From assembly GCA_015680905.1 (NCBI GenBank), contig CM027379.1:32754501-32818500 (forward strand): a stretch of 64,000 bases of DNA, read 5' to 3'. Source of the stretch: Coptis chinensis. Taxonomy: Eukaryota; Streptophyta; Magnoliopsida; Ranunculales; Ranunculaceae. How positions within the stretch are numbered: position 1 is the first letter of the stretch; each line of letters begins with the position of its first letter. The notes beneath the pieces are model-generated. The model was not told the DNA's origin. It was given only the letters and a program-made list of their open reading frames with translations, and did no database searches. A program made the position numbers and the translations under genes. This document shows positions 47,697 through 59,572 of this stretch, one piece after another.

Positions 47697-49850
47697 TTGC
47701 CTATTAGACTTAAAACTTACATGAGATTAAGATCTGGTACGCATAAACCTGCCATATTAGTTTATCGTAGATGCAAAAATAAGCGCCTATCTAGAAATTC
47801 ACATATCACCACACACACAACACCTACACCCAACAACACTACATCTGTAGCAATGGGTGAAGAAATAGCAGAGAGACGTCTCTCTAATTTTTATAAGGTT
47901 TTGAACGATAGACCTAAGTTATGTATCATTCCTGTAGACACTACGAGAGATTTTAGAATCCCCCCCAATATATTTAATCTGCTACTAGTTTTTCATGGCT
48001 TAGACCATGTATGAGAAGCCTTATTAACACATACGTAGGATACAACAAGTTCTTACTACATTTTATCATCCTAACGTAAGACCTGAACAAGTAAAGCATA
48101 GGGTGTTTCCTTTCACCCTAGCTGACAAAGTAGTAGCTTGGCTAATAGCACAAAAGCCAAACTCTGTCGTCCCATGGGAAAAAGTAGTTGAATTATTTAT
48201 AAAACAATTCTACCCACCACAGAAGACTGACGAAATGCTTCAAAATATTCACTTCTATCGCCAAAAGCCTCAAGAATTTTTTTTTCTGAGGCTTGGAATC
48301 ATTTCACTGATCTTCTAGTAGAATGTCCCCATTATAATCTTGGTAAATACACACTAGTTCGTGCCTTATTCAAAGGCCTATCCCAACACCATAAAGAGAC
48401 CTTAGACATCATGAATGGAGGTAATTTCTTAAGTACAGGAGCCATAGATGCATATAACTTCTTAGATAATCAATCCAAGAAAAGCAACAACTGGGGAGGT
48501 AACGATTACTCCTGCTCCACCCCTTCTTCGTCTACAGCTAAGGTAGCTAGTGCGTTTGAGGCAAAACAAGATCCTGAACTTAGAACTTTAAATGAAACCC
48601 TCACTTGAAAGGTCGATGCCCTCTCTGTGCATAAACAAGAAGCGAAACCCACTCCAGTCATGAACATCAACTCTCCTCGTTGTCATTTATGTTTTAGTCC
48701 TGAGCATTCTGACTTCTATTGTCCTCTTGTCCATGAACATCCACTACCACAGCTAGATAATGTCTGCGCTTTTAATAACAAGCCTAGCACACAATGGATG
48801 CAAAACACTATTTATAATAAACTACAACAAGCTACACATCCAGGTTTTAATAATCAAAATGTTAGGCCCACTATAGACTTCCACCAATTTAACCAACATC
48901 TAAGACAAGGCAATTTAGGTCACCAGCACCGAAGTTTAGTGCCCATGACCCAGAACTATCAACAAAAAGACATCAACACTCAACAAGCTTTAGTTCCAGT
49001 ACTCCTCTTATGACCACTCCACCAGTTAAACCATCTACAAAGGACGTAGTAGTAACTTTGCTGCAATAACAAAATCAAATTATGTAACAAAACTCTAACT
49101 TAATGAAAGATCATCATGATCAAAATTCTAACATGCTACAACAAACGATGAAAATTATGCAGTCTTTGTGCCAAAAGGTTATTAACTTGTCTCCTAACCA
49201 AAATAATAACCAAAAAGGCATGTTTCCAGGTTAAGTAGTGCCTAATCCTAAGTCAACAAACACTGCCTTTGAAGTAAACAGTATTCAGTGTAATGGTAAT
49301 ATAAACCAAGGTGACCTACAGGCAGTCACTACCCTTTGTTCTGGGAAAATAGTTGATAACAAAGTGACTATGTCTGAAAATCGCATACAAACGGAAGCTG
49401 AAAATGAAACCATACCAAATACTATCATAGAAACTGAAAACCCTACAACTATAGAAGTACCAGTTAAACCACAACCAAAAGGGAATCCACCAAAAGATAA
49501 AATAACGGTCTATAAATATGTTCACCCTCATGCTAAAGATAAAGACAAGGTTAATACTACTGTTGACCCGTATGCTAAGTATAGGGAAAAACCACCGTTT
49601 CTCGACTAGTTATGTCTAAAAAGGACGAGAATTTTGATGAGATTAGTGAAGTGTTTAAAAATCTGACTATAAACCTACCTTTTCTAGATGCTATAAAAAG
49701 TCTGCATGGACACGCTAAGTTTCTAAAAGAGTTGTGCACCACGAAGAGGAAAACAACATACCCCAAGAAACCTTTTTAACTGAACAATATCCCTTTTTAT
49801 CTAAACATAACGGAATTGTTAAGTATAAGGACCCTGGCCGTCCTTCTGTA
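47697..49850 (+). mobile_element. D gag region
   Basis: The start lies near 47696; 47851 is another Met (MGEEIAERRLSNFYKVL). The gag domain includes LLLVFHGLDH, FPFTLADKVVAWLIA and VELFIKQFYPPQKTDEML. At 48681-48722 CHLCFSPEHSDFYC is a CX2CX4HX4C zinc knuckle. The C-terminal part has LQAVTTLCSGKIVDNKVTM and NLTINLPFLDAIKSL, shared with C and E. Several breaks. Confidence 0.8.
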
Positions 49851-50280
49851 CAATGAACCTTAGGAGATAACTTTATAACAACTGCACTATTAGACCAAGG
49901 GGCGAGTGTTAACTTACTCCATTTTTATTTATATAAACAGCTAGGTCTCCACGAACTTAAACCAACCAAAATGACTTTGTAGTTAGCCGATCGTTCTATT
50001 AAGTATCCCAAGGGCATAGTTGAAAACATTCTCGTTAAAATTCAAGATTTTTTCTACCCGGTTGATTTCATTATTCTTGACACAGTAGTTGCTCATGATT
50101 CTATTCCCATCATCTTAGGGCGTTCTTTCTTGGCAACCGCTAATGCCCAAATCAATTGTCGAGATGGATTGATGACTATTTCCTTTGGAAATCTGTCTGT
50201 GGAAGTTAACATGTTTAGACTCAAACAGGGACAACTAGGTTTACCTATAAAGGGAGAAGTAAAGTCCATTGAGACTTTTT
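49851..50280 (+). mobile_element. D protease region
   Basis: LGASVNLLP-like word near 49897-49925, KYPKGIVENILVKIQDFFYP near 50005-50060, and SIPIILGRSFLATANAQINC near 50100-50160. Athila-type aspartic protease. Confidence 0.75.
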
Positions 50281-51136
50281 TTTCTTTCACATAAGTACGG
50301 CCGACGCTTTCGTCTCCACACTAGTATATTCCCCTCTTAGGGAAGAAGACAAATATCACAATTTTGACTCCCCAGACATAGATGAAATCGAGGAAGATTT
50401 CCTTTGACTCTTTTGCAACCCTTCTTTGTCACCTCGCGAGTCCCCTCCTATTAACATCCATTCATCCCTTGACGCCATGACGGAAGAAATTTTTTTCACC
50501 CTCTATCCTAGTGATTCTTCTGACCCACCTATTGAGGAATGTCTTGCATATCTTAAAGCCTCTAATGATATAGAACTAAGAACACTAGCTGAGCACCATT
50601 CACCCACCTCACATCCTCATTCACCTTCTATCCACAATGTTCCCCGCCCTCCACCTTTTTAAAGGAATCTTGAGTTTGCATTTGACATTCTTGCTTCTCC
50701 TATGCTTAATGATTTTCTAAACCCTCCTAATACGAAAATAATACCCAAGGACAAGCCACCCAATCCCTTCATTTTTAGATATGAGACAGTTCATACCTAC
50801 ACCATAAATAAGTTTTGTGCTAAACCCACATTCACATTTTTTCCACCCCTTCCCTCTAACACTTATCTACATTCCATGTATCTTAAACAACCATCTATTT
50901 TCTCACGATCATTCACTTGGACACCCTTTCGTTGGAGGAAAAAGAACAAACTGCATACTCGATTAGGTTCTAGGTTCATCAAATTTCACTCTCACTCCGC
51001 TAAGCCACATCGTAGGAAATCTTGGTGCCTAATTTTGTTTGGGGGCGCATTCCATGTTAATTATTTATGGAAAGACCCACAACTCTTTATGTTGTTGATA
51101 TATGGTAAACTGTATGTTAATACATATTTTAGATAA
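50281..51136 (+). mobile_element. Pro/His/Ser-rich tail after protease in D
   Basis: Reading includes DIDEIEEDFL, PPINIHSSLDAMTEEIF, EECLAYLKASNDIELRTLAE, HHSPTSHPHSPSIHNVPRPP and a basic end (FTWTPFRWRKKNKLHTRLGS). It lies at the place of RT in full elements and is matched over most of its length by C 33026-33670. No known domain recognised. Confidence 0.65.
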
Positions 51137-52285
51137 AGTCTCGAGTATCTGACTATAAAAGACTCATTTTATTCTTATGTGTACTCAATTTCTAATCTTA
51201 TTTTATGGGAGTGCTCTATTAAGGTAACTGGACCCTCCTTTTGGAGTGAGTGGTTGTAAGTGTCGAATCCTTAGTCTATGTTTCATGTGACTTACACATT
51301 CATCTCTTGCACTTTTTCTCGTTGTTTGAGTAGTTTTTCTCTATGGAGTGAGTTTCATTTTTATTTATTCCTTGTAATTTTGTTTTTCCAAAAATCAAAC
51401 ATATAAAAATAAAAAATAAAATAAAATAAAAAATATAAACATGTATTAGTAAGTTTAGGGAATCTGACTTTAAAATACCCAAGTTTTTGTACAATACCAC
51501 CCTTCTAGAGTATAGGCCACAAAAATTTTCAAACATAAAAATGGTTTACAAATTTTGTTTGGGGGTGGCATATTTTGGTCTTTCGTTTCAAAACTTTTTG
51601 CCACCTTTTTCCTGTCTTTTACTCCAGTAGAGTCTAGGTTAGTTAGTTATGTAATTTAATTGTGCTATTGAATTATTTCATGAACCCCCCCTCTCCCAAA
51701 TTGTTTGGGGGTGGTATATTTAATTTTAGCACATTGTACGTTCACTTAGTAAAATTGCATGTAGAAATATTGAAATATATAACCCATTGGCCTTGTTGAT
51801 TTAACTGGGATGCATAATGTAATTAGGTACCTTAATTTCATGAAATTTCACTATTTCACGGAATTTCGGAAGCTAATCCTATAAGAGCCACGATATGCGC
51901 ATGCTTGATTTATGAACGTATGATATTATTTAATTTTTGTAAGAGTCTGCTTATGTCCCAAGCGCTTTTTATTATTTCATGTTATCCCCATAATGGGAGG
52001 AACTCATATAGGAGCTGCGTATGTTTTATTTATTTATATTAGTATATATTAACCTTCTTTTTCAGGTGCTCCCATTTACAAGCACGTTTCTATAGTACTC
52101 TCTATCCTTTATTTTCATTCCATACTTTGGGGACAAAGCATGATTCTGTTTGGGGGTGGTATAGAAACACATTGTAAATGTTGAAGCACGTATATATTAG
52201 GTTGTATATTACGTATTATTTGTCGTATAAAAATTAGAAAAATATAAAAATAGTTTATACTATGCAAATTAGATTAGAAGTAGTA
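51137..52285 (+). other. 3' region of D up to the join with E
   Basis: CTCCTTTTGGAGTGAGTGG (51230-51250) matches the post-integrase spacer of B-plus. PPT-like G-rich words at about 51553, 51703 and 52153. 51935-52285 parallels B-plus 38290-38640 (CTGCTTATGTCCCAAGC, CCCCATAATGGG). Non-coding. Confidence 0.65.
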
Positions 52286-52291
52286 AAACTG

Positions 52292-53350
52292 CTATTGCGA
52301 ATCTTCAGGGTTAGCAGAAGATGAGCCCGGGTTACGACGACGACGAGCTCCCAAACTGGCTAGCTGATCCTGGAGATCCTCTAGAGACTGCAACACTTGA
52401 CCTTGAAACTGGTGTTGGTTGGCCATGAGCATGCGCTGGAACTCATTCTGCCTAGCTTGCATCTGGTTCTGAAATTCATCCATGGAGTGCTCCATATTCA
52501 CTTGGCGAGTGAACATGTTGCGCATACCAGTGTTAATTGAGTGAAAGGCATCCATTGGGTGACGCATATCTCTCATGGTAGCCTCATCAAAGAAATGTGG
52601 AGGGGATGGAGGAGGAGCAGGCACGTGATCGTGCTCTGCTGCCACTTTCTCTATATGGTTGAAGTGATTCATTACACAGGTTTCGAAAATCCCAAGGTTT
52701 TCAAAAGGCCTCGTGGGAATCAATGGAGTAGCAGACTCGAAACCCAAATGAAGCATAATTTGTGTAACAAGAACAACAAGACAGGCTAACCAGCCTGTGA
52801 CATGAGTAATGATATCGCTGAGGAAGTGCACCATACATAAATTTTCCTTCCTCTCCTGTAGTATCCACAACAGGTGAAGAAACGTCTTGTTAACATCATA
52901 CGTTTTTGAAATGTCGATCACATTGTAGGCCACCCATTGTGTGACTGTCAATTGGTTGCAATGCAGAGAATGTTGATACACGCATCTCGAGGCTTCATTG
53001 CATTCCCTTTCGATTAACGTGTCGATCATCAAATCTAAAATGCTCGGCTACTCTGATTGCTGCAGTGTCGGAGTATAGTAGTTTATCGGGATGTCAGTGA
53101 TATCTGATATCAACTCCAATGTGAGCTCACACTCCTGCCCCTCAACCGTAATCCAGAATTCATTCCCCCTAAAACCCCCATTGTTGTAAAACTTAAACAC
53201 CAAATCTTCGGAGTAATGCTCCACATTTTGGTGCAATAGATACTCCCATCCTCTACTTTCAATCTCCTCATCGAAAAATGGGTGAAACATGCCACCATTA
53301 TAGAGGTTGTGAAAATTCCTCTCGACTGTGATTCGCCTTTGTTGGGCCAT
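52292..53350 (-). mobile_element. Env-like ORF region of E
   Basis: Two open stretches on the minus strand. The first (from Met 53350) has HPFFDEEIESRGWEYLL and ELTLELISDITDIPINYYTP, parallel in plan to FNKNVVALVSGLPIPDPV of B-plus. The second has a hydrophobic run VTGWLACLVVLVTQIMLHLG (possible membrane segment), then a Pro-rich linker, a Met/Gln-rich coiled-coil-like part (MQARQNEFQRMLMANQHQFQ) and a basic end GARRRRNPGSSS. This is the third ORF of Athila; its role is unproven. It is the least broken env-like copy here. Confidence 0.65.
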
Positions 53351-54071
53351 AGAGAGGTTGTTTGGAATGACTTGGGATGGATTTGAGATGAAGAGGAGAT
53401 TTGGGATTTGTTGTATGAAAATTATTGGATTTGGGCACGGATGGGTCGCGCAAGCGAGTGAGGGTTAGGCTAGAAAAGTCGCGTGTGCGAGTCGGGTTGG
53501 CTGGAAACAAGATCCGGATTTTGGGGAAGAAGAAGATGAGGGGAATGACACATGTGATGGCTGGCGTGGGTGTTTTAAGACACGGGCACGTGACTTGGAT
53601 CTCGTCTGGATTTTTGGCCCAAGCCTAAAACAATTTTAGAAATCCCCATTATGTCTTGGATTCTTTTGAAAATTTCAAACGCGGATTCCCGATTCGTTTC
53701 AACTCCAAATTTGACAAATGAGCTACCAAAATGATCGACATGAAAAATGCCATCCAATGGCATATGGCATGCTCAATTTCAAACTTTTTTCTTTTCTTTT
53801 TTGATACATATATATACAAATGTACAAGGAAAGATTAACATGTTAGTAACATTGGACGGCCAGAAGACTCTCCACATAAAATCCCAGGAAATTGTCATGT
53901 TGGCTCTAGAGTGAACCCAATCTAGCCAGACTATGGCTTTACCTTTATGTTTTGGGAGCCTAGGGTGTAGGACGGTACCATCCTAGACCGTGCGAGGGGC
54001 ACAATAGTCTAATAATATTACCCTTATTACATATGGTATAACCTCAAACCGCCTCGAAACGAAATCAAATG

Positions 54072-54215
54072 GCGAGAAGCTAGGTTGGCCTGGTGGAATC
54101 CATTGCCCATGTCCCGAGTAAGCAACATCAGAGGTTGAACACAAATCTCTTTGTGCACAGTGCTAGTGTAAAGGTGAAATATATAAGACACAACTATATA
54201 CATTAGGAGTCATTT
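54072..54215 (+). mobile_element. Possible decayed tRNA-derived SINE
   Basis: TTGGCCTGGTGGAATCC (54085-54101) resembles a pol III A box and GGTTGAACACAA (54133-54144) a B box, 47 bases apart. This spacing suits tRNA-type promoters of plant SINEs. No clear 3' tail or flanking duplication is visible. Confidence 0.3.
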
Positions 54216-54373
54216 AATGTCAGATCCTCAAGACGAATATATACAAGGTGAATCTATTAACGTCAGATCCTCATGACAATTTGAGTATTTTAACATTAGA
54301 TCCTTAAGACGATTCCCATCCTGTGGGAGCAACGGTGTAGTGGCGAAGTTTGTCCTGCTCAGCTGGTGTCAGG

Positions 54374-54535
54374 CATGTGTATACCTTGTATCGGCAAGCA
54401 TCTCCCAGTGATTGAAGACATGGACAGAAATGTGTTTGACAACGCATACAACACCCCATCCTTCACGTACATCGTTTACGAGAAAAAGTACTACGACCAT
54501 TACCTATCCGTGATGAGTAAGACTTACACCAAATG
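54374..54535 (+). CDS. Small unrecognised ORF, possible captured gene fragment
   Basis: An open frame runs from at least the Met at 54374 (MCIPCIGKHLPVIEDMDRNV) to a stop at 54535, ending HYLSVMSKTYTK. Codon use is richer in C at third positions than in the nearby retroelement sequence, and the composition (many Tyr, Asp, Lys) looks protein-like. There is an AG just upstream (near 54370) that could be an acceptor. I do not recognise the protein. It may be a fragment of a host exon carried within E, or chance. Confidence 0.25.
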
Positions 54536-54811
54536 ATTAGTTGAATTTCACGAGGAAGAGAGTAGAAAAGGGAAGAGAAAAAAGGAGGGGAAATTTTAGG
54601 TACCCATCGTGTACCAGAATGAACGTTTTCTCGATTATCAGAAGACATTTATACTCAGTTTTGAAATAGAGTTTTTGTGGACTACGATTTCGGTGTTTGC
54701 AACCACACACTCCAAGTGATATGAGAGAAGAAAAGGAAAGAGGGCCCAACTACCAAAATGGTGTACTCCCTTATTTTAAAACACATTAAATGAAGTACAC
54801 CAGTAAATCCA

Positions 54812-55990
54812 TTAGTATCTGTAGACTAGATCTTGTAGAAGTGTTTTTTCGACATCTGGAGAGCGTAACTCGTGGTAATGTTTAAGGCACTGCCCATTTA
54901 CTTGAAATTCACTGTTATCGTTTAGATTTTTCAAAGAGATTGCCCTATAAAAGGTGACATCAGAAACAATGAAAAGACCAGACCATTGTATTTTCAGTTT
55001 TCCTGGAAAAATATGTAATCTTGAGTTGTAAAGCAAAACTTTTTGACCAATAATTTTGAAATCCTTCCGCAAAATGTGTTTGTGGTGCACTATTTTCATG
55101 TTGGCTTTATAGGATTTCGAGAGATCATATGCATCACTCCGAATTTCCTCAAGCTCATTTATTTGAAATTTTCACTTCTCACCTGTTGTATTGATATTAT
55201 AATTGAGGCTTTTGATGGCCCATAGAGCACGATGCTCAAGTTCAACCGGCAGATGACAAGGTTTTCCAAAAACAAGGCAGTAAGGAGACATCCCACAAGG
55301 CATCAGATAATCGGAGAGACCAGTTTTTCCTAGATGGATTAACTATTTTCTCCACAATGGACTTTATCTCTCTATTAGATACTTCCACTTGGCCACTGGT
55401 CTGAGGATAATACGGAGTGGCCACCTTGTGGTTTACTCCATATTTTTTAATAAAGACTCAAAAATTTTATTACAAAAATGTTTTCCCCCATCAATAATGA
55501 TAGCTCTGGGAACACCAAAACGAAAGAAAATATTTTCTTTTACAAAAATGACGACAGTCTTATGGTCATTAGTTTGACATGTTATTGCCTCAATCCATTT
55601 TGACACGTAGTCAACAACTACTAGAATGTAGAGAAAGCCATGAGAATTTGGGAAGGGACCCATGAAGTCGATGCCCCACACATAAAAACTTTCCACAATT
55701 AGAATTGAATTTAAAGGAATCATATTGTGTTGAGTAATGCGACCCAGCCCGCGCCCTTACCTCCACACACCTCATAGTGCTCATGTGCATCTCTAAACAA
55801 TGTTGGCCAGTAAAAACCACATTGTAAAACCTTGGCCGCAGTTTTCTTGCCACTGAAATGACCACCATAAGATTATTCATGGTAGAAGGATAACACGTCA
55901 TTATGTTCCCAGTCGGGAATGCAAAGGCGTATGAGTTGGTCTGAACAATACTTGAAGAGGTAGGGCTCATCCCAGAAATAATATTTCACA
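54812..55990 (-). mobile_element. E integrase region
   Basis: Minus strand: [19 protein letters not shown], a GGKHFCN word and [18 protein letters not shown] form the core, followed by [16 protein letters not shown] and a C-terminal end LLQDLVYRY. Athila type, closest to B-plus. Confidence 0.82.
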
Positions 55991-57715
55991 ATGGAGAAGA
56001 ACTTTTTACGGTCAGAACGAGACCAAGAGGAAAGGATTTCCTCAGTGACAAGGTAATTCACTATGTCAGTGTACCATGGTAAAGAAAAGACTGAGTACAA
56101 GTGCTTATCGGGGAAGGAATCACAAATAGGGTCAGAATCACTATCAACATCACTTACGAGCCTTGATAAATGGTTGGCAACAACATTCTCGCAACCTTTT
56201 TTATCTCTGATTTCGAGAGTAAACACTTGCAAGAGAAGGATCCATCGGATCAATCTCTGTTTCACATCTTTTTTCGCGAGTAGGTACCAAAGTGTTGCAT
56301 GGTCAATGTAGACTATTGTCGAAGAACCAACTAGGTATGGACAAACTTATCCAAGGCATATATAATAGCTAGGAACTCCTTCTCAGTGGTGTTATAGTTA
56401 CGTTGAGCTTAATTAAGAGTTTTACTAGCGTCATAAATGACAATGGGTTTGTCGTCTCAGCGTTGACCTAGGACAGCTCCAATAGTATAGTCGCTAGCGT
56501 CACACATAAGTTCAAATGGTTTAGATCAATCAAGTGGTTAAATTATAGGAGTTGTAGTTAGGGCGATTTTCAAAGTATCAAAAGCTTGTTTGCAATTGAA
56601 ATTGAAGTTGAAGACGACATATTTAATCAGGAGATTTGTTAAAGGTCGAGCAACCTTGGAGAAATCTTGAATGAATCCCCTATAGAACCCGACGTGGCCT
56701 AAAAAGGCACGTATGTCCCGAACCGTTCGTGGTATAGGAGAGATGCAATCTTTTCAATCTTTGCTTTATCAACCTCTATTCCATCCTTGGAAACAATATG
56801 TCCTAGAATAATTCCTTTGGTAGCCATAAAATGACATTTTTCCCAATTAAGGACTATATTTTTCTCTTCACAACGCGCAAAAACCTGGGAAAGATTTGAT
56901 AGGTATCTATCGAATGAGTTACCATAAATGGAGAAATCATTCATGAAAACTTCCATAAAACATTCAACCATATCACTGAAAATGTGAAGCATACAACGTT
57001 GGAATGTACGGGGGCATTACAAAGGCCGAAAGACATTCGTTTATATGCAAAGGTGCCAAAGGGACAAGTGAACATTGTTTTTTCTTGATAGGCAGGATCG
57101 ATGATAATTTGAACTGAATATCCATTAAGAAAACAATAATATACATGACCCGCTAAACGTTCAAGCATCTAGTTAACGAAGGGAAGAGGGAAGTGATCTT
57201 TACGTGTCAGCATATTAAGTTTGCGATAGTCAATACAAATTCTCCATTTCACTGGGATGTGAGTGGAGATGCATTCATCCTTATCATTTTGCACAACTGT
57301 AATGCCATATTTCTTGGAGACAACGTGGACTGGGCTTACCCAAACACTATCAGAGATGGGGTATATAATACCCACATCAAGTAATCTTAAAACTTCCTCC
57401 CGTACCACATCCTTCATGGTGGGGTTTAGACGATGTTGCAGTTCACGCGACGTCTTTGATCTTTCTTCAAGATTTATACGATGGGTGCACACACTTGAGT
57501 CAATACCCTTGATGTCATCTACAGACCATCCAAGCGCAGAACGGTGCACACACTAGACGATATTGTTGTTGAATGACATGAATTAAACGGGATTCTTGAT
57601 CGGCATTCAATTTGGATGAAATGATAATTGGGTGACTACCATCTGGATTAAGATATATGTATTTCAAATCCGAACGAAGGGGCTTTAAATCAGGAGTGGG
57701 AGGAGTGGGGATCAA
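55991..57715 (-). mobile_element. E RT and RNase H region
   Basis: Minus strand: [72 protein letters not shown], then the catalytic loop region near 56940. RNase H follows with MCDASDY-like and TTEKEFLAI-like words (56500-56350). Connection-domain words [17 protein letters not shown] lie before integrase. Confidence 0.82.
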
Positions 57716-57867
57716 GGATTCATGAGGAAATTCATCTTCAACTTATGTTCTTCAAAATCACCAGACAATGTTATAGTAGGGTTAAATAGTGGTACTGACT
57801 CTAATAAAGTGGTGACGTCCTTAGTGTATGAATCAACATCAAATTTGGAAACACTAAAAGAAAGAAG

Positions 57868-58345
57868 TTAGTGCATTTCATCGTCAGGAAAAGAGTTTGT
57901 TAAATACTCTTGCACGAGACTTTCAACACCATCAATGTTAGCATCTAGAAGTTGTTTCATTAGCTTGAAAATATTGACCTCGACAGAAAGATTTCTGAAG
58001 GACATGGTCATGGAACTATTTTGACAATTTATGATGGCATTTGCAGTTGCAAGGAAAGGACACCCTAAGATGATAGGAATGGAGTCACAGGCAACTTCTG
58101 TATCCAAAATGACAAAATCAACTGGATAGTAAAAGTGTTGGACCTTTACGAGGACATTTTCCATAATGCCTTTGGGATACTTGATAGAGCAATTAGCTAA
58201 CTGTAGAGTCATGTTGGTAGGTTTGAGCTCATGTAAACCTAGCTGTTTGAACAAGTAATATGGAAGTAAGTTTACACTTTCTCCTAGGTTTAGTAATGTA
58301 GTAGTAGTATATTTGTCTCCCAATGTGCATGGAATGGTGGGTCTA
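57868..58345 (-). mobile_element. E protease region
   Basis: Minus strand: SVNLLPYYLFKQLGLHELKP, YPKGIMENVLVKVQHFYYPV and IPIILGCPFLATANAIINCQ. The solo LTR lies directly upstream. Confidence 0.8.
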
Positions 58346-58350
58346 CCAGG

Positions 58351-59567
58351 TGATAGGGTTATATACTAAAAGTATTACTTTTATATTAACTCTAATTCCT
58401 TATTTTTTGAATGAGAATCATATGAGCAAATGTTATGCATATTATATATGTAATTAGTTATATACATGCATCTAATAATTTATGTTGTAGATGATATGGT
58501 GTGTGGTGATACATAGAAGATCATATCATCAGTACCTTATAAAGTATAAGTAAACATTCACAACCTAGATAGATTTGGACAAACCATTGGTATGGTTGTA
58601 GTATAATATGGTATTAGTCTATCTTGACTACAGGATTACACTAGTGCACGTTGTGTATATTGAACAGGACCAAGTGAGGTTGTTTCTTTTTATACTGACT
58701 ATATAAGAGAACAAACACCTCTGTTATTATGGATGTTTGTCCTCTTAATCCGGATATAATAATGGGCACTTACGTGCATTGTACATTGCTTTAAATCATC
58801 AATGAGTGAGATTCATTTGTAAATCAACAAACTCGATGGATTGGGTAATGACATTGTATGTAAGGTGTGCTGTTGATTATAGAAGGAATCCGTGACCCAC
58901 AAGAAGTCGGGTTGATGATGTCCCCTTGAGGAGCTCATAAAGATTGTCATGTAAACCCTGCAAGTGGATTTAATCCGACATAACAATGAGGTTGAGTGGT
59001 ACTACTCAAGGACAAAAGAAGTTTATTAATGTAGATGTCAGTAACTTGACTTAATCAATGGGCATTCGATATCTTAACACGGGGAGATCAACAAGCATAT
59101 AATATGGAGTCCATAAACGTAATACACGTAATTTGGGATTAGGGCGGTAGTGCAATAATGGCCTTTAGTGGAATAAGCCATTTGTTGACGGACTTGGGCC
59201 GTGTGTTCTGGGCGAACATGGAAAGCCCAAGCCCGTCAAGAGACCTAACCCTAATTTCTCCTCATGGTCCCTGTTGTAGCCTATATAAAGAAACCTTTTT
59301 CTCTTGGCCAAATTATTCAATGATTGCTCAAGAGAGGCACAGAGGGAAAGAAAGGGCTGGTAGATCGTTGCCCACACAACGTCCATTCCAAAGATAGGAA
59401 TACAATAGAAGATCAAGAGGTTGCTGATTCATAGAGCTTGGATTCTTAGAGTTATCACAACTAATCAAAGGTATGATTCCTAACCAAAATCGTGAACACC
59501 CTTATTCTGCTGCGTATGGGTTTTCACGGTTTGTAGTCGATGACATGCAACCATAACGGTTCCTACA
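58351..59567 (+). mobile_element. Solo LTR (1217 bp) inside E, target duplication CCAGG
   Basis: TGATAGGGTTATATACT...ACGGTTCCTACA, with CCAGG on both sides (58346-58350 and 59568-59572). TATATAAAG at 59282-59290 on the plus strand. No coding region. Length and style suit Ty1/copia, but the superfamily cannot be fixed from an LTR alone. It is younger than E. Confidence 0.87.
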
Positions 59568-59572
59568 CCAGG

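Larger units (their letters stand above)
45639..52285 (+). mobile_element. Element D: non-autonomous Athila-type element, 3' end lost
   Basis: LTR, PBS, leader, gag, protease, Pro/His/Ser-rich tail, 3' region, then an abrupt join to E. No RT, RNase H, integrase or env-like ORF in the remaining part. Same plan and words as C. More than ten breaks. The 3' LTR is not in the window (the LTR at 63270 is of another subfamily), so age cannot be read. Confidence 0.8.
53351..54800. other. Spacer of E between env-like ORF and integrase, with foreign-looking pieces
   Basis: 53400-53770 is probable leader of the env-like message. 53770-54800 does not resemble the matching spacers of A or B-plus. It contains a SINE-like stretch (54072-54215), three copies of TCAGATCCTCAAGAC-like words about 40 bases apart (54220-54312), and a small ORF (54374-54535). 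Confidence 0.45.
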
